Of a stretch of 64,000 nucleotides of DNA, positions 1 to 12,400 are shown one piece after another (the stretch's first letter is position 1; each line of letters opens with the position of its first letter). The position numbers and the translations under genes were made by a program. Location: positions 15,929,464 through 15,993,463 of the forward strand of contig NC_051098.1 of the NCBI RefSeq assembly GCF_901709675.1, in the 5' to 3' direction. This DNA comes from Syngnathus acus. Taxonomy: Eukaryota > Chordata > Actinopteri > Syngnathiformes > Syngnathidae. The notes beneath the pieces were generated by a model, which was not told the origin of the DNA, did not search any database, and saw only the letters and a program-made list of their open reading frames with translations.

Positions 1-82
1 AAAAATAATAGCTGATTACATCCCAATTATGAGGAAAAAATAAAATTACTCAGCCCTACTCGAAAACCTTTGACTCACTCAC

Positions 83-1033
83 CAGCTTCGTCGCTCTCGC
101 CCAGCAGATGTTGGACCTGCGTCAGGGTTCCCGAGCGCTCTCCACTGTCAGTTGCGTTTGACGGGTCAAACAAGCCCCTCAGGATGAGAGCGCTGATGCC
201 CAAAGACTTCAGGTAGGAAAGTTGATCACATAATGCTTTATTTAAAAGAAAAAAGGGGGTACATTTGGGGTTAGAGTTTGCTCTTTAAATCCTCTTTATA
301 TAATTAATTATCTGTGCTATGCCCTAACCAGCATAACACTGACGTGTTTGTTATTGTGGTTGAATGCTGATGACACATTTGACATTTGCTCTCTTTGCAT
401 GGGAGGCCTTTGTGAGCACCTCATGTGGTTAAGTGTGCCATTTTTTTTTGGGCAGTCAACAGGAAAGTGTCTGCAGTCAGTGTGGTTTTCGATGCGGTAC
501 CGATTATCTTCTGTCGGGTTTTCGCACGGCGGTTCACCTGATTGGTAGCCAGCCAATCACAGGGCACGTTGCATGCTAACGTTTCTACCTGTTTTGCCAA
601 CTCGTTCGAACGACCACAAAAAAAAAACAATTATTAACTGACCGTCGACGCCCTCTGAGCTTCCAGTCGGCGTCCCGGTGAAGAGGTCAGGCTGCAGTTG
701 AAAAAAGAGCGACTTCCGCCACCAGGATAGCGGCGTCGCCACAGGTCGTGGACTGGTGAAGATAATGGCCACGGCGGTCGCGAGCATGGCCAGCCACGCC
801 AGCCAGAAGAGCACCACCAGGTAGCAACGGAGCCTCCTCCAGCCAGGCCCGCCCGCAATCTCCTCCAGCTCTTCTTTGCTCATGGGCCGCCACTCTTGCT
901 CACGCTCTCCCTCGTCCTCCTCGAGCTCCGGGACGAGCAGAGCGGCCGTCTCCGCGGAGCCGGCGGCCCCGCTGGACGAGAGGCCCGGGCCAGCCACGCT
1001 GCCGTAGCCGGTGTCTCCGAGGTTCAGAGGCAT
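83..1033 (-). CDS. slc3a2: 4F2 cell-surface antigen heavy chain (CD98hc), 5' part
   Basis: Two coding exons, 643-1033 and 83-235, joined in phase 1; the gene continues off the left edge. SLC3A2 is a type II membrane glycoprotein that pairs with SLC7 light chains to bring amino-acid exchangers to the plasma membrane. The protein starts MPLNLGDTGYG at the ATG at 1033-1031. An acidic cytosolic tail is followed by MSKEELEEIAGGPGW, like human LSKEELLKVAGSPGW. A single membrane span rich in L, W and A lies at about residues 75-95. The start of the ectodomain includes SWWRKSLFFQLQPDLF. Exon 2 reads SYLKSLGISALILRG, matching DYLSSLKVKGLVLG of human. Donors are GTCAGT (641) and GTGAGT (82); the acceptor AG lies just above 235. 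A CAG acceptor just upstream of the ATG and a noncoding exon at 1415 suggest a spliced 5' UTR. Which fish paralogue (a or b) cannot be decided. Confidence 0.93.
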
Positions 1034-1414
1034 GGCGATGGACTGCAGGTGAGGGACACTCGTGGAGCGAACTTCCTGGTGGGAAGTTCGATCCCACGTT
1101 ACTAAGGTTCAGCTGTTCGAGACCCGATTCAAATGATGTCATTTGATCAACTTTCATGCGGAACAGCAACAATTTAGTATACTTCATTAAAGGCTAGATG
1201 AGCACATAAAATCAAATCCATTCATTCTCGCAAATCTCTGAATTATTCAGTCCAACTTTGACTGTTTCATATCTTGTTTTTGAAGCCCTCACAATTTCCT
1301 CCACCGTCTTCCCGATCTGAAATCCACTTGATGCTTTCAAATTGAATAACAATCACATACCAAAACAATCACCACTCACCTTTTTTCACTTGATACTTGA
1401 TAAACTTGACTCAC

Positions 1415-1500
1415 CTTTTTTCTTTGCTTTCAGTCGTGTTGTCGTAGAACTTTTGTCTGCTTGGGGTCGCGCCGTCCTGACTTTTGTGGAGTGAGATGAG
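1415..1500 (-). other. slc3a2: Probable noncoding first exon of slc3a2
   Basis: On the minus strand a purine-rich stretch ends in AAAAAAG followed by a strong GTGAGT donor at 1414-1409. The 3' partner would be the CAG acceptor about 12 bases above the slc3a2 ATG, leaving an intron of about 370 bases. The upstream limit, given here as 1500, is arbitrary. No TATA box was seen. Confidence 0.45.
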
Positions 1501-1526
1501 AAGCAACTTCTGTCCAATCAAGTCTC

Positions 1527-1536
1527 TGCTGAGTCA
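1527..1536 (-). promoter_or_regulatory. Antioxidant/Maf-type element upstream of slc3a2
   Basis: The minus strand reads TGACTCAGCA, which fits both the AP-1 core and the NRF2/small-Maf antioxidant element (TGACnnnGC). A CCAAT box (minus ATTGG, about 1513-1519) lies between it and the proposed noncoding first exon. The placement suits a promoter. Binding is inferred from the motif only. Confidence 0.45.
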
Positions 1537-2150
1537 CTTAATACGCAGGTGCCGATCCCCACCACGCACCCTTCCAACACATTCTGAAGACACATGACAA
1601 AGATCTTGCCGTGTGCTTTCAACTATAGGTCTGTCAGACACAGAAGTCTTTGGACCGTGACAGAGATTTTATGATCTGAGTTATCGGAATTCTGTTATTG
1701 AATTGAAATATAAGTGCGGATATTTTCCCAAGTGTGATGTTACGTCAGTTTGGGCTAGCATTGCTATTTAAGCTAGCGTGATGGTCGTTTTGAATCAATT
1801 CTTGTATGCAACATCGTGTTGATGCTTTATGATCCTCAGTTTTACCGCCATCTTGTGGCACATAAACACAATTACAAATCCCTTTTGGGCTGGCATTGAT
1901 TAGTATTTTTTTCCACAAAAAGTGACATAAGATGTAGTGTCACCCTTCACATGTTCTTTCAAAGTTCCTGTCAGTCGTTTCGTAAAACATTTGTGCTAAT
2001 TCTGTGTATCTCTCCCCCCCTCCCTCCAAATTTGCTCGTGCATTCTATGATGCTGTTGTGGCTTCCTGGTCACCTTTTGAACCCTGACAGTATCGTGTGA
2101 ACTTCTTTAAAGTATGTCATCACGAGAACACGCGGCACATGCGGAGAGCA
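1537..2150. other. Intergenic DNA between slc3a2 and ppm1n
   Basis: This is the upstream side of slc3a2 and lies downstream of ppm1n. No exon-like signal is seen. It contains one copy of the CTCF-like 13-mer GCCATCTTGTGGC at 1847-1859. Confidence 0.5.
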
Positions 2151-2152
2151 CA

Positions 2153-2158
2153 TTTATT
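2153..2158 (-). terminator. ppm1n: Polyadenylation signal of ppm1n
   Basis: AATAAA on the minus strand about 260 bases past the ppm1n stop codon. It would give a short 3' UTR of roughly 2130-2419. It is the first canonical hexamer after the stop. Confidence 0.6.
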
Positions 2159-2419
2159 GTCATGTGCACAGTGAGTACAATGTCGAAATGGGCCACTTCA
2201 TTAGGTACACAATCTAATGACATCAAATATAAGAGCTGTATCCAAAATGTAGCCTTTACAAAGATGATAATGCTTGATACAGAAGCTTTCTAGCATATGA
2301 TATACATTGTGTTAATAACCTTAAATTTTCAGTTTGGTCTGGAAATTGGCATACATAAAAGTGAAATGTTGATGTGCTTGGCTAAGGATGTTGATGAAAG
2401 TGTTTCCATGGCGATGCTT

Positions 2420-5104
2420 TTAGTTGGAGTCCTCCTCTGATCCGCCAATGTCCTAAAAGGGGATAGATAATATTTATTGTATATTTAAAAAGAAGAAAAA
2501 AAACACAATCTATTTTACCATTGGCTCGTGAGTTCTGAGAGCTTCGATGTGTTTCTGATACGAAGAGATGATGCAATCACGCCTGTATGGTGATAAATGA
2601 AAACAAATTGAATCCTCACTTTTAATCCTTTGGTGCATGTTTCAGTGCTTACTTGCTGGTGATGCCGCCCCCTGGTGGAAGTCCCGGTATCTCCTCCTCA
2701 GCCAGGAACTTGATCACATACAAAAGGTCAGGATCTTCATCTTTGGAGCGCATCATCTTGATGATTTCTGGAAGTGAAAATAGATTAGAAAAAACCTCAA
2801 TAGTTGTTTTTGGAATATGAGGGGAGCACCTTCTACTTTCAGGTCAATGTGTTGCTCTAGCGCCGCCTCCTGCTGCAGTGCCTCTTGCGACACCTGGGGG
2901 GCGCCCGGGAGGCACACTATGATGATGCTGATGTTATCCAAGCTGCCCTGCAGAGGGCGGCAGATTACTGTTGATTAATTGATACAGAAAACAAAACCCA
3001 TAGAATTTGGATCAAGTTTGCTCTTCCACCACAAATTTCTTTAAAAAAAAAGTGTATCTTCTCTGTTATGTTGATTTACTAACATAAAGATAATATATAA
3101 TTCTGAAGAAGTCGCCAAAGCAAAATGGCTTTGCCAGACAATTATTTATGCATTAAAAATGGTAACAGTACATCATCAACATCATTAATGATGTCATCGA
3201 GGCTCATAACTGAGCGTTGTTGGACTGAAAGCTTTTCAGGTGTAATAAATAGGACTCCACGTAAGGGTGGGATAATGCCACTGAGCAGGTACAGTATATA
3301 TTGAGCAAGAACACAAACTCACATTCAGTGTTAATCCCAGACATGTGTCGTCCAATCTCCCAGCGTACCTTAATACAGCACACGCCTATTTATAGTGTCA
3401 AATTGACGGGACAAATCTACTTACAAACGACGTCAGTGTATAGCCTCTTTGGACCTTCCTTCAATGTAAAGCTCTCCATTCATAAAAACACCCGGTGTAA
3501 CTGCGGTAAATAACGATTTCTCAAAGGGGGAAAAAACAAACAAAAAAGGTTTTTACAAACTCCAAAAATGCCGATAAAGATGATTTGTGACAGGTGGAAA
3601 TTTGGGAAAAAAAATATAGAAGTCAATTATCTGGCACCTGAGGGGGTGGTCCAAGCATATTTCAGGGGCGGGGTCCAGTGCCCCCGCAGCCCCCCCCTCT
3701 AGCTCTGCTAGTGTGGTCATGTTGCACAGAATTTAATTTCACAATTCTGCTTTATTGCGCTTGTAGTTTGCAGTGGAACGGAACCTGAGCGCCCCACTTA
3801 ACCGAATTGCATGTCATCTCACCTTGTAGAGACAGAGGTCGATGACTTGCGCGCAAATCTCTCGCAGGTCGTCGCACACTTGCAGGCGATTACGCACAAA
3901 GGCGCAAAGTTCCTCGTTGCCGATGGCGTCCCAAACGCCGTCGCACGCCAGCACGATGAACTCATCCCGGTCCGCCCGCTCCACCTCGTACACTTCGGGC
4001 TCGGGCGACACCAGCTGCTCCGTTTGCGGCCTCCAGTCCACCTCCTTGAAATCGAAATCGCCCAGCGCCCTGGATACGGCCAGCGAGCCGTTGATGCGCT
4101 GCAGCGTGACCGAGCCGCCGGCGTTCTGTATGCGCTCCTTCTCCCTGGGGTTGAAGGGCTTGTGGTCCTCCGTGTAGAAGACCAGCTGGCCGTCCTTACA
4201 GAGGAGCGTGCGTGAATCCCCGCAGTTGATGAAGTAGACGTATTGCGGCGAGATCATCACGGCCGCCGCCGTGGTGCCGCTCCGGTCCCAATTGCCCTCC
4301 CGGGCCAGTTTATGCATGTGGCGGTCAATTTCGAGGAATCCCTCGCGGACGCCCTCTTTGACCTGCTCTGGGTCTTCGCTTACTTTTACCCCACCTGTGT
4401 GAAACAAAGGGCATTTTGACATAGTTGCGAGATATTTTTAAACACACTGATAATAATACAGCACTCGCAGGCATATATTCTTTATCCTCTGCAAAAATTA
4501 ACTATTGCTGCTCTTTATCCAGTCATTTAAAGTAGTCTTTTTCATGGCTGTATTGTACTGCCCCCTGGTGGCCAAGACACACTCATCATAAATATGTCAC
4601 TACTCCTTTAGAATATGTCCATAATTCAAAATACTGACTTGAATATGTTAAATATGGATGTTGAATAATTCTAATAATTTCATTTTCTGTTCCTGTACCT
4701 GTGGCTAGGATGTGGTCCAGCAGGTTCCTGGAGCAGTACTGGGCCACGGTGCTCCCTGCATGGCCGTCAAACACGGCGAAGTAAGCCCATTCGCTCAGCT
4801 CCCCTCTCATATGAGGCATACAAGTGTGCGCATCCTCCATTTGAGCCCTCCAGCCTTGCATGCTCGCCACCGCGTAGTTCACCCCGGACTGTGACCCGCC
4901 CTCGGACACGTGCTTCTCCAAAACGGGCCTCTCCAGGTACGGGCTGGGCATGTCGTCGTCTTCGTCAAAGTTGTCCTGCTCCTCGGGGCCCTTTTCTCTT
5001 GAGCCGCCTTTGAAAAAGAAGGCCACCATTTTCTCCGTTTCTTTGACCAGCTGGCGGAGGAAGGAAGGCACCTCCACGTTGCTCGCCCTGCGTGCCGTCC
5101 TCAT
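2420..5104 (-). CDS. ppm1n: Protein phosphatase, Mg2+/Mn2+-dependent 1N (PP2C family)
   Basis: Six coding exons, in transcript order 4699-5104, 3823-4394, 2830-2947, 2653-2767, 2519-2582 and 2420-2452; 435 aa and all junctions in frame. The enzyme is a metal-dependent Ser/Thr phosphatase. PP2C signatures are in order: [20 protein letters not shown] (metal Asp), [29 protein letters not shown] and GSLDN (last metal Asp). The C-terminal PPM1A/B-type domain includes VEEIIK and [14 protein letters not shown] rather than GSRDN, LPGAP, and the rtn2 neighbour favour PPM1N over PPM1A/B. The tail ends GGSEEDSN. Before the catalytic core is an extra segment with [17 protein letters not shown] and an acidic stretch, [11 protein letters not shown]. 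The ATG at 5104 is assumed. The frame stays open and strongly basic up to an acceptor-like CAG at 5218, so the N-terminus may be longer. Confidence 0.93.
4556..4574 (-). promoter_or_regulatory. CTCF-like motif in ppm1n intron 1
   Basis: The minus strand reads TGGCCACCAGGGGGCAGTA, nearly identical to the vertebrate CTCF core consensus. It lies in the ppm1n intron between exons 1 and 2. Occupancy is an inference from the motif. Confidence 0.5.
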
Positions 5105-5217
5105 CACGCCTCTGAGACGCCGCTCGAGCTTCTTGCTCGACCTGGCCGCCGCGCGATGCCGCCTCCCCTTGGTGACCCTCCGCCGGCCTTGAGTCTTCCT
5201 CAGCAGGTCCAGGGCAA

Positions 5218-6130
5218 CTGATGTACAGGTGATCCCAAATGTAAGTAAAAAAAAATATATATAGCGTCAATGAAACATCACGCAGGCTCTTGCATCCTGG
5301 TTTGTGTTGTGTCACTCTGAACTCTTTTAGCTCTGTGTATTCTTTCTTCCTCCCTTCTTAGCCTCTCGTTTCTATTGGCTTGTCTATTTCAGCGTCTTTA
5401 TCCTGCTACCTTTCCACCTCCCTCCCTCCCTCGCTTCCTCCCTTTGCAGAAGAACACTGCTGGATTAATCTCATAGACGACATGCCTGCCCACGTGCCCT
5501 TTTGAATGAATCGTATCATGGCTGTAGCTTTGTCTTTTATTTTCCATTTTGCTGTTTAGACAAAGCGCATTAAGGCTGACAATGTACTTTACGAGCTGAC
5601 ATGACATTATTAAATATGATGTAATATGAGTGAATGTGATTAACATTTTTGTAACTTCTTTTTGAAAGCAAGACTTGGTGCACTTGGAGAAACACCCAAT
5701 GGATTTGATTCTATGCATCTATAAACAGAAGTAAACCTTTAATCAGTGTTGGCTACTTATTGGCAGTGTGACAAGTTTGAGCGTTTTCAAACTTCCTTAA
5801 GATTTGTGACATCACGGCTAACTGGCTGCATTTGACAGTCGTGACTTTAATGCACTAAGAGCTTTGTGACTCAACACTCTGATGTTTACTTTGAGCAAAT
5901 TGCAAAGGTATTTCAAAATCGAATACTTCACGAGTTGCACAAGCTACAGCTAAATACTCCCCCCTAGTGGTGTGTCTGTAGAACATCTCAAGTCACCTAT
6001 TCGTGCTTGTGTGAACTATTACATTTCTAATGTATTAATAGAAATTAACACGCTACATGGATTTTTGCTATGCGTGCCCCCCCCCCCCTTTGTAGAAGAC
6101 AAAAACAACATACTATGGTCTCATCTCATT
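5218..6130. other. Shared upstream region of ppm1n and rtn2
   Basis: Divergent intergenic DNA between ppm1n (minus) and rtn2 (plus). It contains T-rich stretches, a C11 run near 6079-6089 and a weak CTCF-like CCCCTAGTGG near 5961. No further coding exon could be supported. Part of it may be a ppm1n intron if that gene has an upstream first exon. Confidence 0.45.
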
Positions 6131-6487
6131 TATTATTGACATTTCCTCTCCCCCCATTAGATGCTCACATGACTCGTCCGTGACGACCAGACCTCCAGAC
6201 CAGAGCCATTCTGCTCATGCGTTTACTGTGCTGCTAGCTGCTAGCTGCAGCCGCGGCGCTGATGTGAGAGCAGGCAGTAGGAGGAGGAGGGGGGGGGGAT
6301 GCTGTTGTGAGGCAGGGCGGGGCGGCTGAGTGTCTGAGGCAGGAAGCTGCTCACGCACATCACCAAGGACCACCGAGAGAAGGACCAGAGGGTTTTTCCA
6401 CAAGATTCCCTGGCATTACATGGGAGTGGAAGGGGGGGGCGGGGGTGTCTTCCAGCCTGGGAGGGCTCAGCGATGTCTTGATGGAGT

Positions 6488-9400
6488 ATGGGCCAGGTCT
6501 TAGGATTCTCCCACTGCCGTGAGTCTGCTCTTCTTCCCTCGCTTTACAGCTGATGCGAGAGCATAGCCGGCCGGCCGGCCGGGTTTCTCATGGCCGAAGC
6601 TCAGCATCTTTCTATGGCGAGCGATATCGTGATTTCATCCTTGTCGTTGATAAACACATGGGGGGGTTGATGGTTTTGCTTACTTAGTTATAATTGAATG
6701 CAGGGGAGATTGTAAAAGAAAAAAAAGACTGTTAAATTGCTTTATTATTATTATTGAATTGTTCAGTTTTGAAATTGATATTATATTCGTAGCAAAAGCG
6801 AGTGTGTTGATTTATTGATGAAATTTGCACTGGTAGCCACGGACCACTGCTTTCATTTCAAAAACATACCCTAAGCAATGGCTGTACTATTTATTAATTG
6901 TGGTTTTGAGAATGACTTTGGCCACATTTTAGCCTAAAAGTTAAAGCGACATGGATTGCTAACCTTCTGCCAGTGTTCAGAGGAACCATATTTAAAAATA
7001 AATAAATAAATAAACCTTTTGTTGTTTTGCAGAGGAATATGGCTCAGTGGCCTCCACTCCAGATTCGACGCCCCCATGCACTGACGGTATGAAAGCTACA
7101 CTCTTGACTAGTTGGGGGAAAAAATCATGCACATCATTAAAGATCCACAAGTGATGGCATGCTTCCTTTTTTTGATGTCAAAGAGATGCTTTCAGCTCTC
7201 TTTTAGCATATCAAACGTAACGCACGCCTGAGGAGCAAAAATCAACACGAGTGTAATATCGTGTTTTTAAAAAATAAAATGACTCCAGGTGGTAACGAGG
7301 AGTCGGAGCTGTACGAGCTGCAAACGGCGAGGGACTGGTCCGAGGATGAAGAGGTCGGATACGATGACGACGACACGCTGGCCTCCTCGCCGTCAGTCTG
7401 GGGCACCCCGCGTCAGAACTCCCTCGAGCTGACCTTCTCCTACATCGCCATCGCCGATGCCGAATCCGCGGGGGGCTTACGTACCCACCGGGAGAGACGG
7501 CGAGGCGGCTCGCGGGGAAGCCGCACCTCCCTGGTGCGTACGGACACCCCGGAGACGCCGCTGGACTCCCCCGACGGCGACTGGGACCCTCATGGCTTGA
7601 CGAGTCGGGCGGATGAGCAAGAAGGTGCCGTGGATGTGAGGACCACCAGCCCAAGAAGGAGGAGGCGGCAAAATGAGACCGTCACAATGCAGCCATCGCC
7701 CCAATCTGTGGACGTAGAGACTCAGGAGGGCGACACGGGGATCCGAAGTGAGGAGAGCGCTTTGACCCAAATGCAACCACCAATACGTCCAGGTACCATC
7801 AATTCCACAACATCAAAATAAATAAATGCACGATGATGGTCGTGTAGTGACGTGATGTGTGATGTCATCCCTTTTTCTCAGCACCGAGCCCCGAGCCCGA
7901 GTCACCCGTCGTTCCAGCCGAGCCCCTCCAACCGACTGAGCCCAAATCCATCTCCCCGGATGCCATCGCTCCAGATACTCAGGAAAATCCGCTCAACCCG
8001 TGTTGGGACTCAGCCCTTAAGCCCTCAGACAGCGCCACAGTGTGGCCACACATAACAGGTACACGTCCTTCTTTTGTCACTGCTTGAGCAAGAGAGGAAT
8101 CAGATCAGATTTCGCATTGATCCTACAAAAGCAAGCTAAGAGATGCTCACCCTTGAAAAGTACCGTCACCACGGCAACCATCTATCTCTCCGGGATTCAG
8201 GAATGATCAGCTAATTGTGCGGAATGTACTTCTGACACGGGGCGATACCTTCAACATATCATCACCTCGGAGTGCATCACTTCATTAGTAGATTAGATGC
8301 ATTTGCCGTTATTATTTTCACCTTTATGTTAGCTTGTTGCTATGTGGAGTTACTCGGTGGCATTTTAAGTGGACTGTCACGCAAAACAGACCTTGGCTTA
8401 TTTTAGCGGTGTGTGTTTTAGGTGGAGGGTTGTGTTGATGAATGTGCAGTAAAGCTGCTGACAGAGTTTAGGGTGTCCCAAATAAATAGCCCAACTTAAT
8501 CTATTGGCGCTTCATGTTTCTGACACTTGGCTCAACTACTGCGCATCACACCATTAATAGGTTTAATATTGCCAATAATAGAATGAGCTAAATTGACCAT
8601 TTACGGTATTTCCAACGACTTGCACAAAACCCGCATTTTTTAAATCCCCCTCCAATAATTCTGCTGTTTCACTGGCTTTGTTGTAATAGCTGACATAGCA
8701 AAAATATTATTTTTAATGCTTGAGTGTAGATTTGAAGTCGAGGTTTTGTGTTTGACTACTTACTCGTCGTGACTGAAGTCTTTCCGAGTGAAAAAAAAAC
8801 AAAACATTTCATTGCAGTAGTGGGAGTGGGCGGTGCAGCAGGAGAGATTATTTTGGTCTGTCTGAGCTGGGGGCTGCTGAGCGAGCAGGGCCTGGCCAAA
8901 AACAGCTCAGGGGGGTCGCGGGGAGCACGCCGGGACAGAGAGGGTGGCAAGGCAGCCAAAATGGCCAACAAAGGTGAGTCAACTTGGCTGAAAATGGAAA
9001 AAAGATGTCAACCTGTTGTTGTTTTCATGCCATGTGGTTCATGCAGAAGTCGCAATGGGGACCCCAGCTTCTTTTAGCTGGGTTGCACTGCTTAACACAG
9101 TCCAGTTTGATCGTGTAGATATGAACGTGCGAAGAATTGCGTGATCCGGAAGGCAGCTGCTTCCTCGACATGTTTGGAAATTGCAATTCACTTTACACGA
9201 TTCTCCAACATTAGTCTTAATTTGACACATTAGCGGTCATGTCATTGTGATAGCCTACCGTTGTTTTCCGTCAGTTTCCTTTGCTCAATATTCCTGCTCA
9301 GAGAGGTTTCGAAATGTTTCAAGACTATAGCTGATCAGCCTTAAAAATCATAATAAGTCAAGAAAGGGGGAATGATGTCATGAATTTGCAACACTTTAGC

Positions 9401-12400
9401 AGTCTTGTATGCTAGTTGACAGGTTGTCATGGCAGCAGGTTGAATCACAATGAGAGGACAGTGGAACCTGAGGTGTACTCAAGCCCTCCTAACATTGCTG
9501 CATTGTAAAAAAAAAAAAAAAAAAAAAAAAGATGCCAGCAAGGCAACAGTGATGTTTGTTTTGATACAAAGTGGTCTGTATATATATATTTTTTATAATC
9601 CTCACTGCTGATGGACTGAGTGCAGGAAGAGTGCGTTCAAATAGTAGCACAACATTGTCAGCCTTCGTCCACATTGTTTTCTTTCTCGCATATTCATCCA
9701 AGCGGACTATGTGTACATTGTTTTGCCAAACTCTTACTCAAAAGGCTTGAAACCACAAGTGATACATTCTTAGATACATTTACCAAAAGAGCTTACTAAG
9801 CAGTTTAAGAGAAGGAATGATTGCATGTAGTTTTCTTTGTGGCTGACCAGTTCCTTCTGCAACCAAGTGGTCCAATTATGTATTTATGTATTTATTTATT
9901 TTTATTACAAAAAAAAAGAACCTAATTTTGTCTATTTTTACTCATCATTGTGTAAAAGAAACATCCAGACTTTCAATCTTGAGGTGACGTAATGCTGCCC
10001 GAGTGAGTCAGAGTGAGCATTCAAGAGTGAATCGAATTTTTTTTTTCCAAAACTATTTTCACCAAATTGGTTAATATGTCAAAATAACAGATGAATAGAC
10101 TGAAATGATGAATTTATGGACTGAAAAATTATTTTGTATGAATGAATCGCACCCTGGTACGTACATTAGCTGCATAAAACGATCTGTCTTTGTAAACAAT
10201 TGAATGATTCGTTTTAATGGGCTCCATCAAAATACAAAAATAAAATATAAAATGAATTTACATTTTTACCAATATATTTCCCTCCTTTTGTGTAGCTCAC
10301 TTAGTGAACCAAAATAGTAAAAACTGCCATGATTCAAACTTCCTCCAAACAAAATCGCTCGGTGTGTTTCATAATTCTATTACAACCGCGACTGTTCAGT
10401 CTCCAGGGCAGCTGTTGCCGGGTGACGAAGCGAGGGGAAACCAAGCGGGTGTAAAAAAAACCGCTGCTGACGCCTGGCAGCAGGTGCCGTGAAAGGCGGC
10501 ATTTAAATTCCCCTCGACCGCTTGCTTCGCTCTGTCATCTGAGGGCTAAATTTAGCCCAGGCTGGATCCGTATGTGTCCTCTTCGCCGCTCTGGCATCTC
10601 ATGTTGGAGGCTGGAAAGCATTCTTCTTCCTCAGGTCAACCCCCCGACCCCGACCGTTACTCTAGCCTCCTTGCCCATCTTGGAACGCATTGATATTCCA
10701 CCATGCTCAAAATTTAAAATACAGAGCACTCTATGTAGGTAGATAGTAATAATAATTAAAAGTAATCATTATTGATTAGATCATTAAATAAAAAATCTTC
10801 TTTCATGTACCACTAGAGAGAGCTTGCCTACTTTTAACATACCGCTACAATGAACTACATGTAAAAATGATACTTTGCAACCGCACAATTCATTTTCTTG
10901 GCACGTGGCATCGTATTTTCTCATTTTCGTTCCATCTCCGTATCTTCCAGTCATGGACCTGATCTACTGGAAGGACACGGAGCGAACGGGAATAATCCTG
11001 ACGGCCCTGGTGGTGGGTCTCCTGTGCCTGTTCCAGCTCAGCATCATCACTGTGGTCTCCACGGTGTCTCTCGCCGTCGTCTGCGTCACCATGTCAGTGC
11101 GCATCTACTACAATATCCTCCATGCCCTCAAATGGGGCGACGGAGAACACCCTTTCAAGTAAGTGCTTTTCTTTCAGTGTTGTTTCGAGCTGGACAATAT
11201 ACTATATCTGAAAAATTCTGTATACAATGGCACCTTTAATTGTGTATTGCCACAGAAAACAGATAACACACCATTTAAAATGGTCTGTTAGCTTAATGCA
11301 AACACACAATTCAAAACATCATAGAGGGGCTAACAAAACTAGCATCAATGTTACAATGCCCTTTCAGACATGGCTATTTGAACATAAACGGTGCAGCAAC
11401 ACATGTAGACAGAGAGCATAACAAGACTCACTGGAATATAATCAGTACTCTGCTGTTTTACGGAACATTTTTGTTGTGGTTTTGACGGTCTAGAGCAGTT
11501 TAACCCAAAAAGTTGGCTCAGTCTCCTTTTGACCCATAATTGGGCTCTTTTTGATGTCAGTTTCTAATATCTGTTATCTTTTCAATGTGTGTGTTAGGTC
11601 ATACTTGGAGATGGACATCAGTTTGAGTGGAGAGCAGGCTCAGTTGTACATGCAGAAAGTCATTGTCATGACTCTGCAAGCTGTGGATAGTTTGAAAAGA
11701 CTCTTCTTCGTCAGCTGCCTCTTTGAATCCCTCAAGGTGAGAAAGGACGACTGTCTCTTGAGTGCTCGGCCTTCCAAAACCTTCCTCCCCGTCATTTAAT
11801 TGTTTTCTGTACTGATCATTATCACCTTCTCAAGTAGGTCATATTTAAAAATTGGATTGTTCCAGATGATTGCGCTACACATTTATCAGTAAATTAAAGT
11901 GAAGAAATCTGACTTTATACTGACCACTTGGGCTATAAACAGCCTACGTTTATACATAGAAAAGGCTGCAGAGCATTAGCAGTACATGTTGACTGAGTGT
12001 GAGCTAAGTGAGCCCTAACCTGAGGACCTTCCAATGTCAACCCTGACCTGGCTGGAATGTGACATGACATGCGGCAGCAGCAGCAGCAGGAGGAGGCGCG
12101 GATACGTAGATGGCGCGGGATAAGATGGAGTCCCTCCCCTGTCCCACATTGGGATACACTGACACCATTGATGCCACCGCTAACTCTTTTCGTGGCAGAT
12201 GATCTCACTGGATCCTCTTTTAGATTTTCATAGGACACTGCGAAAAGACAAGTGGTAACGTTTTACATTCGGAATTGTCCAGTTGACAACATAAAAGTTC
12301 TGCTTCAATGACCTCAACACACCGCTATTAAAGTCTAAACCACAGAAAAACAAAAGTGACACCCCCCTGAGTGAAAGTTTACCCCCAAAAATGAGCTATT

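Noticed and set aside
3811-4215. Plus-strand open frames opposite the main ppm1n exon
   Set aside because: They are antisense shadows of the PP2C catalytic exon, without start, splice or family support.
6481-6483. Alternative ATG seven bases before the chosen rtn2 start
   Set aside because: It is in a different frame and does not lead into the MGQVL sequence shared with human reticulon 2.
7477-7776. Minus-strand open frames opposite the large rtn2 exon
   Set aside because: These are shadows of the GC-rich coding exon; the plus-strand frame matches reticulon 2.
8748-8960. In-frame extension upstream of MANK in the rtn2 short form
   Set aside because: It could be translated, but the known short reticulon-2 form starts at the equivalent of MANK and the extension has no recognised similarity. 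It is treated as leader.
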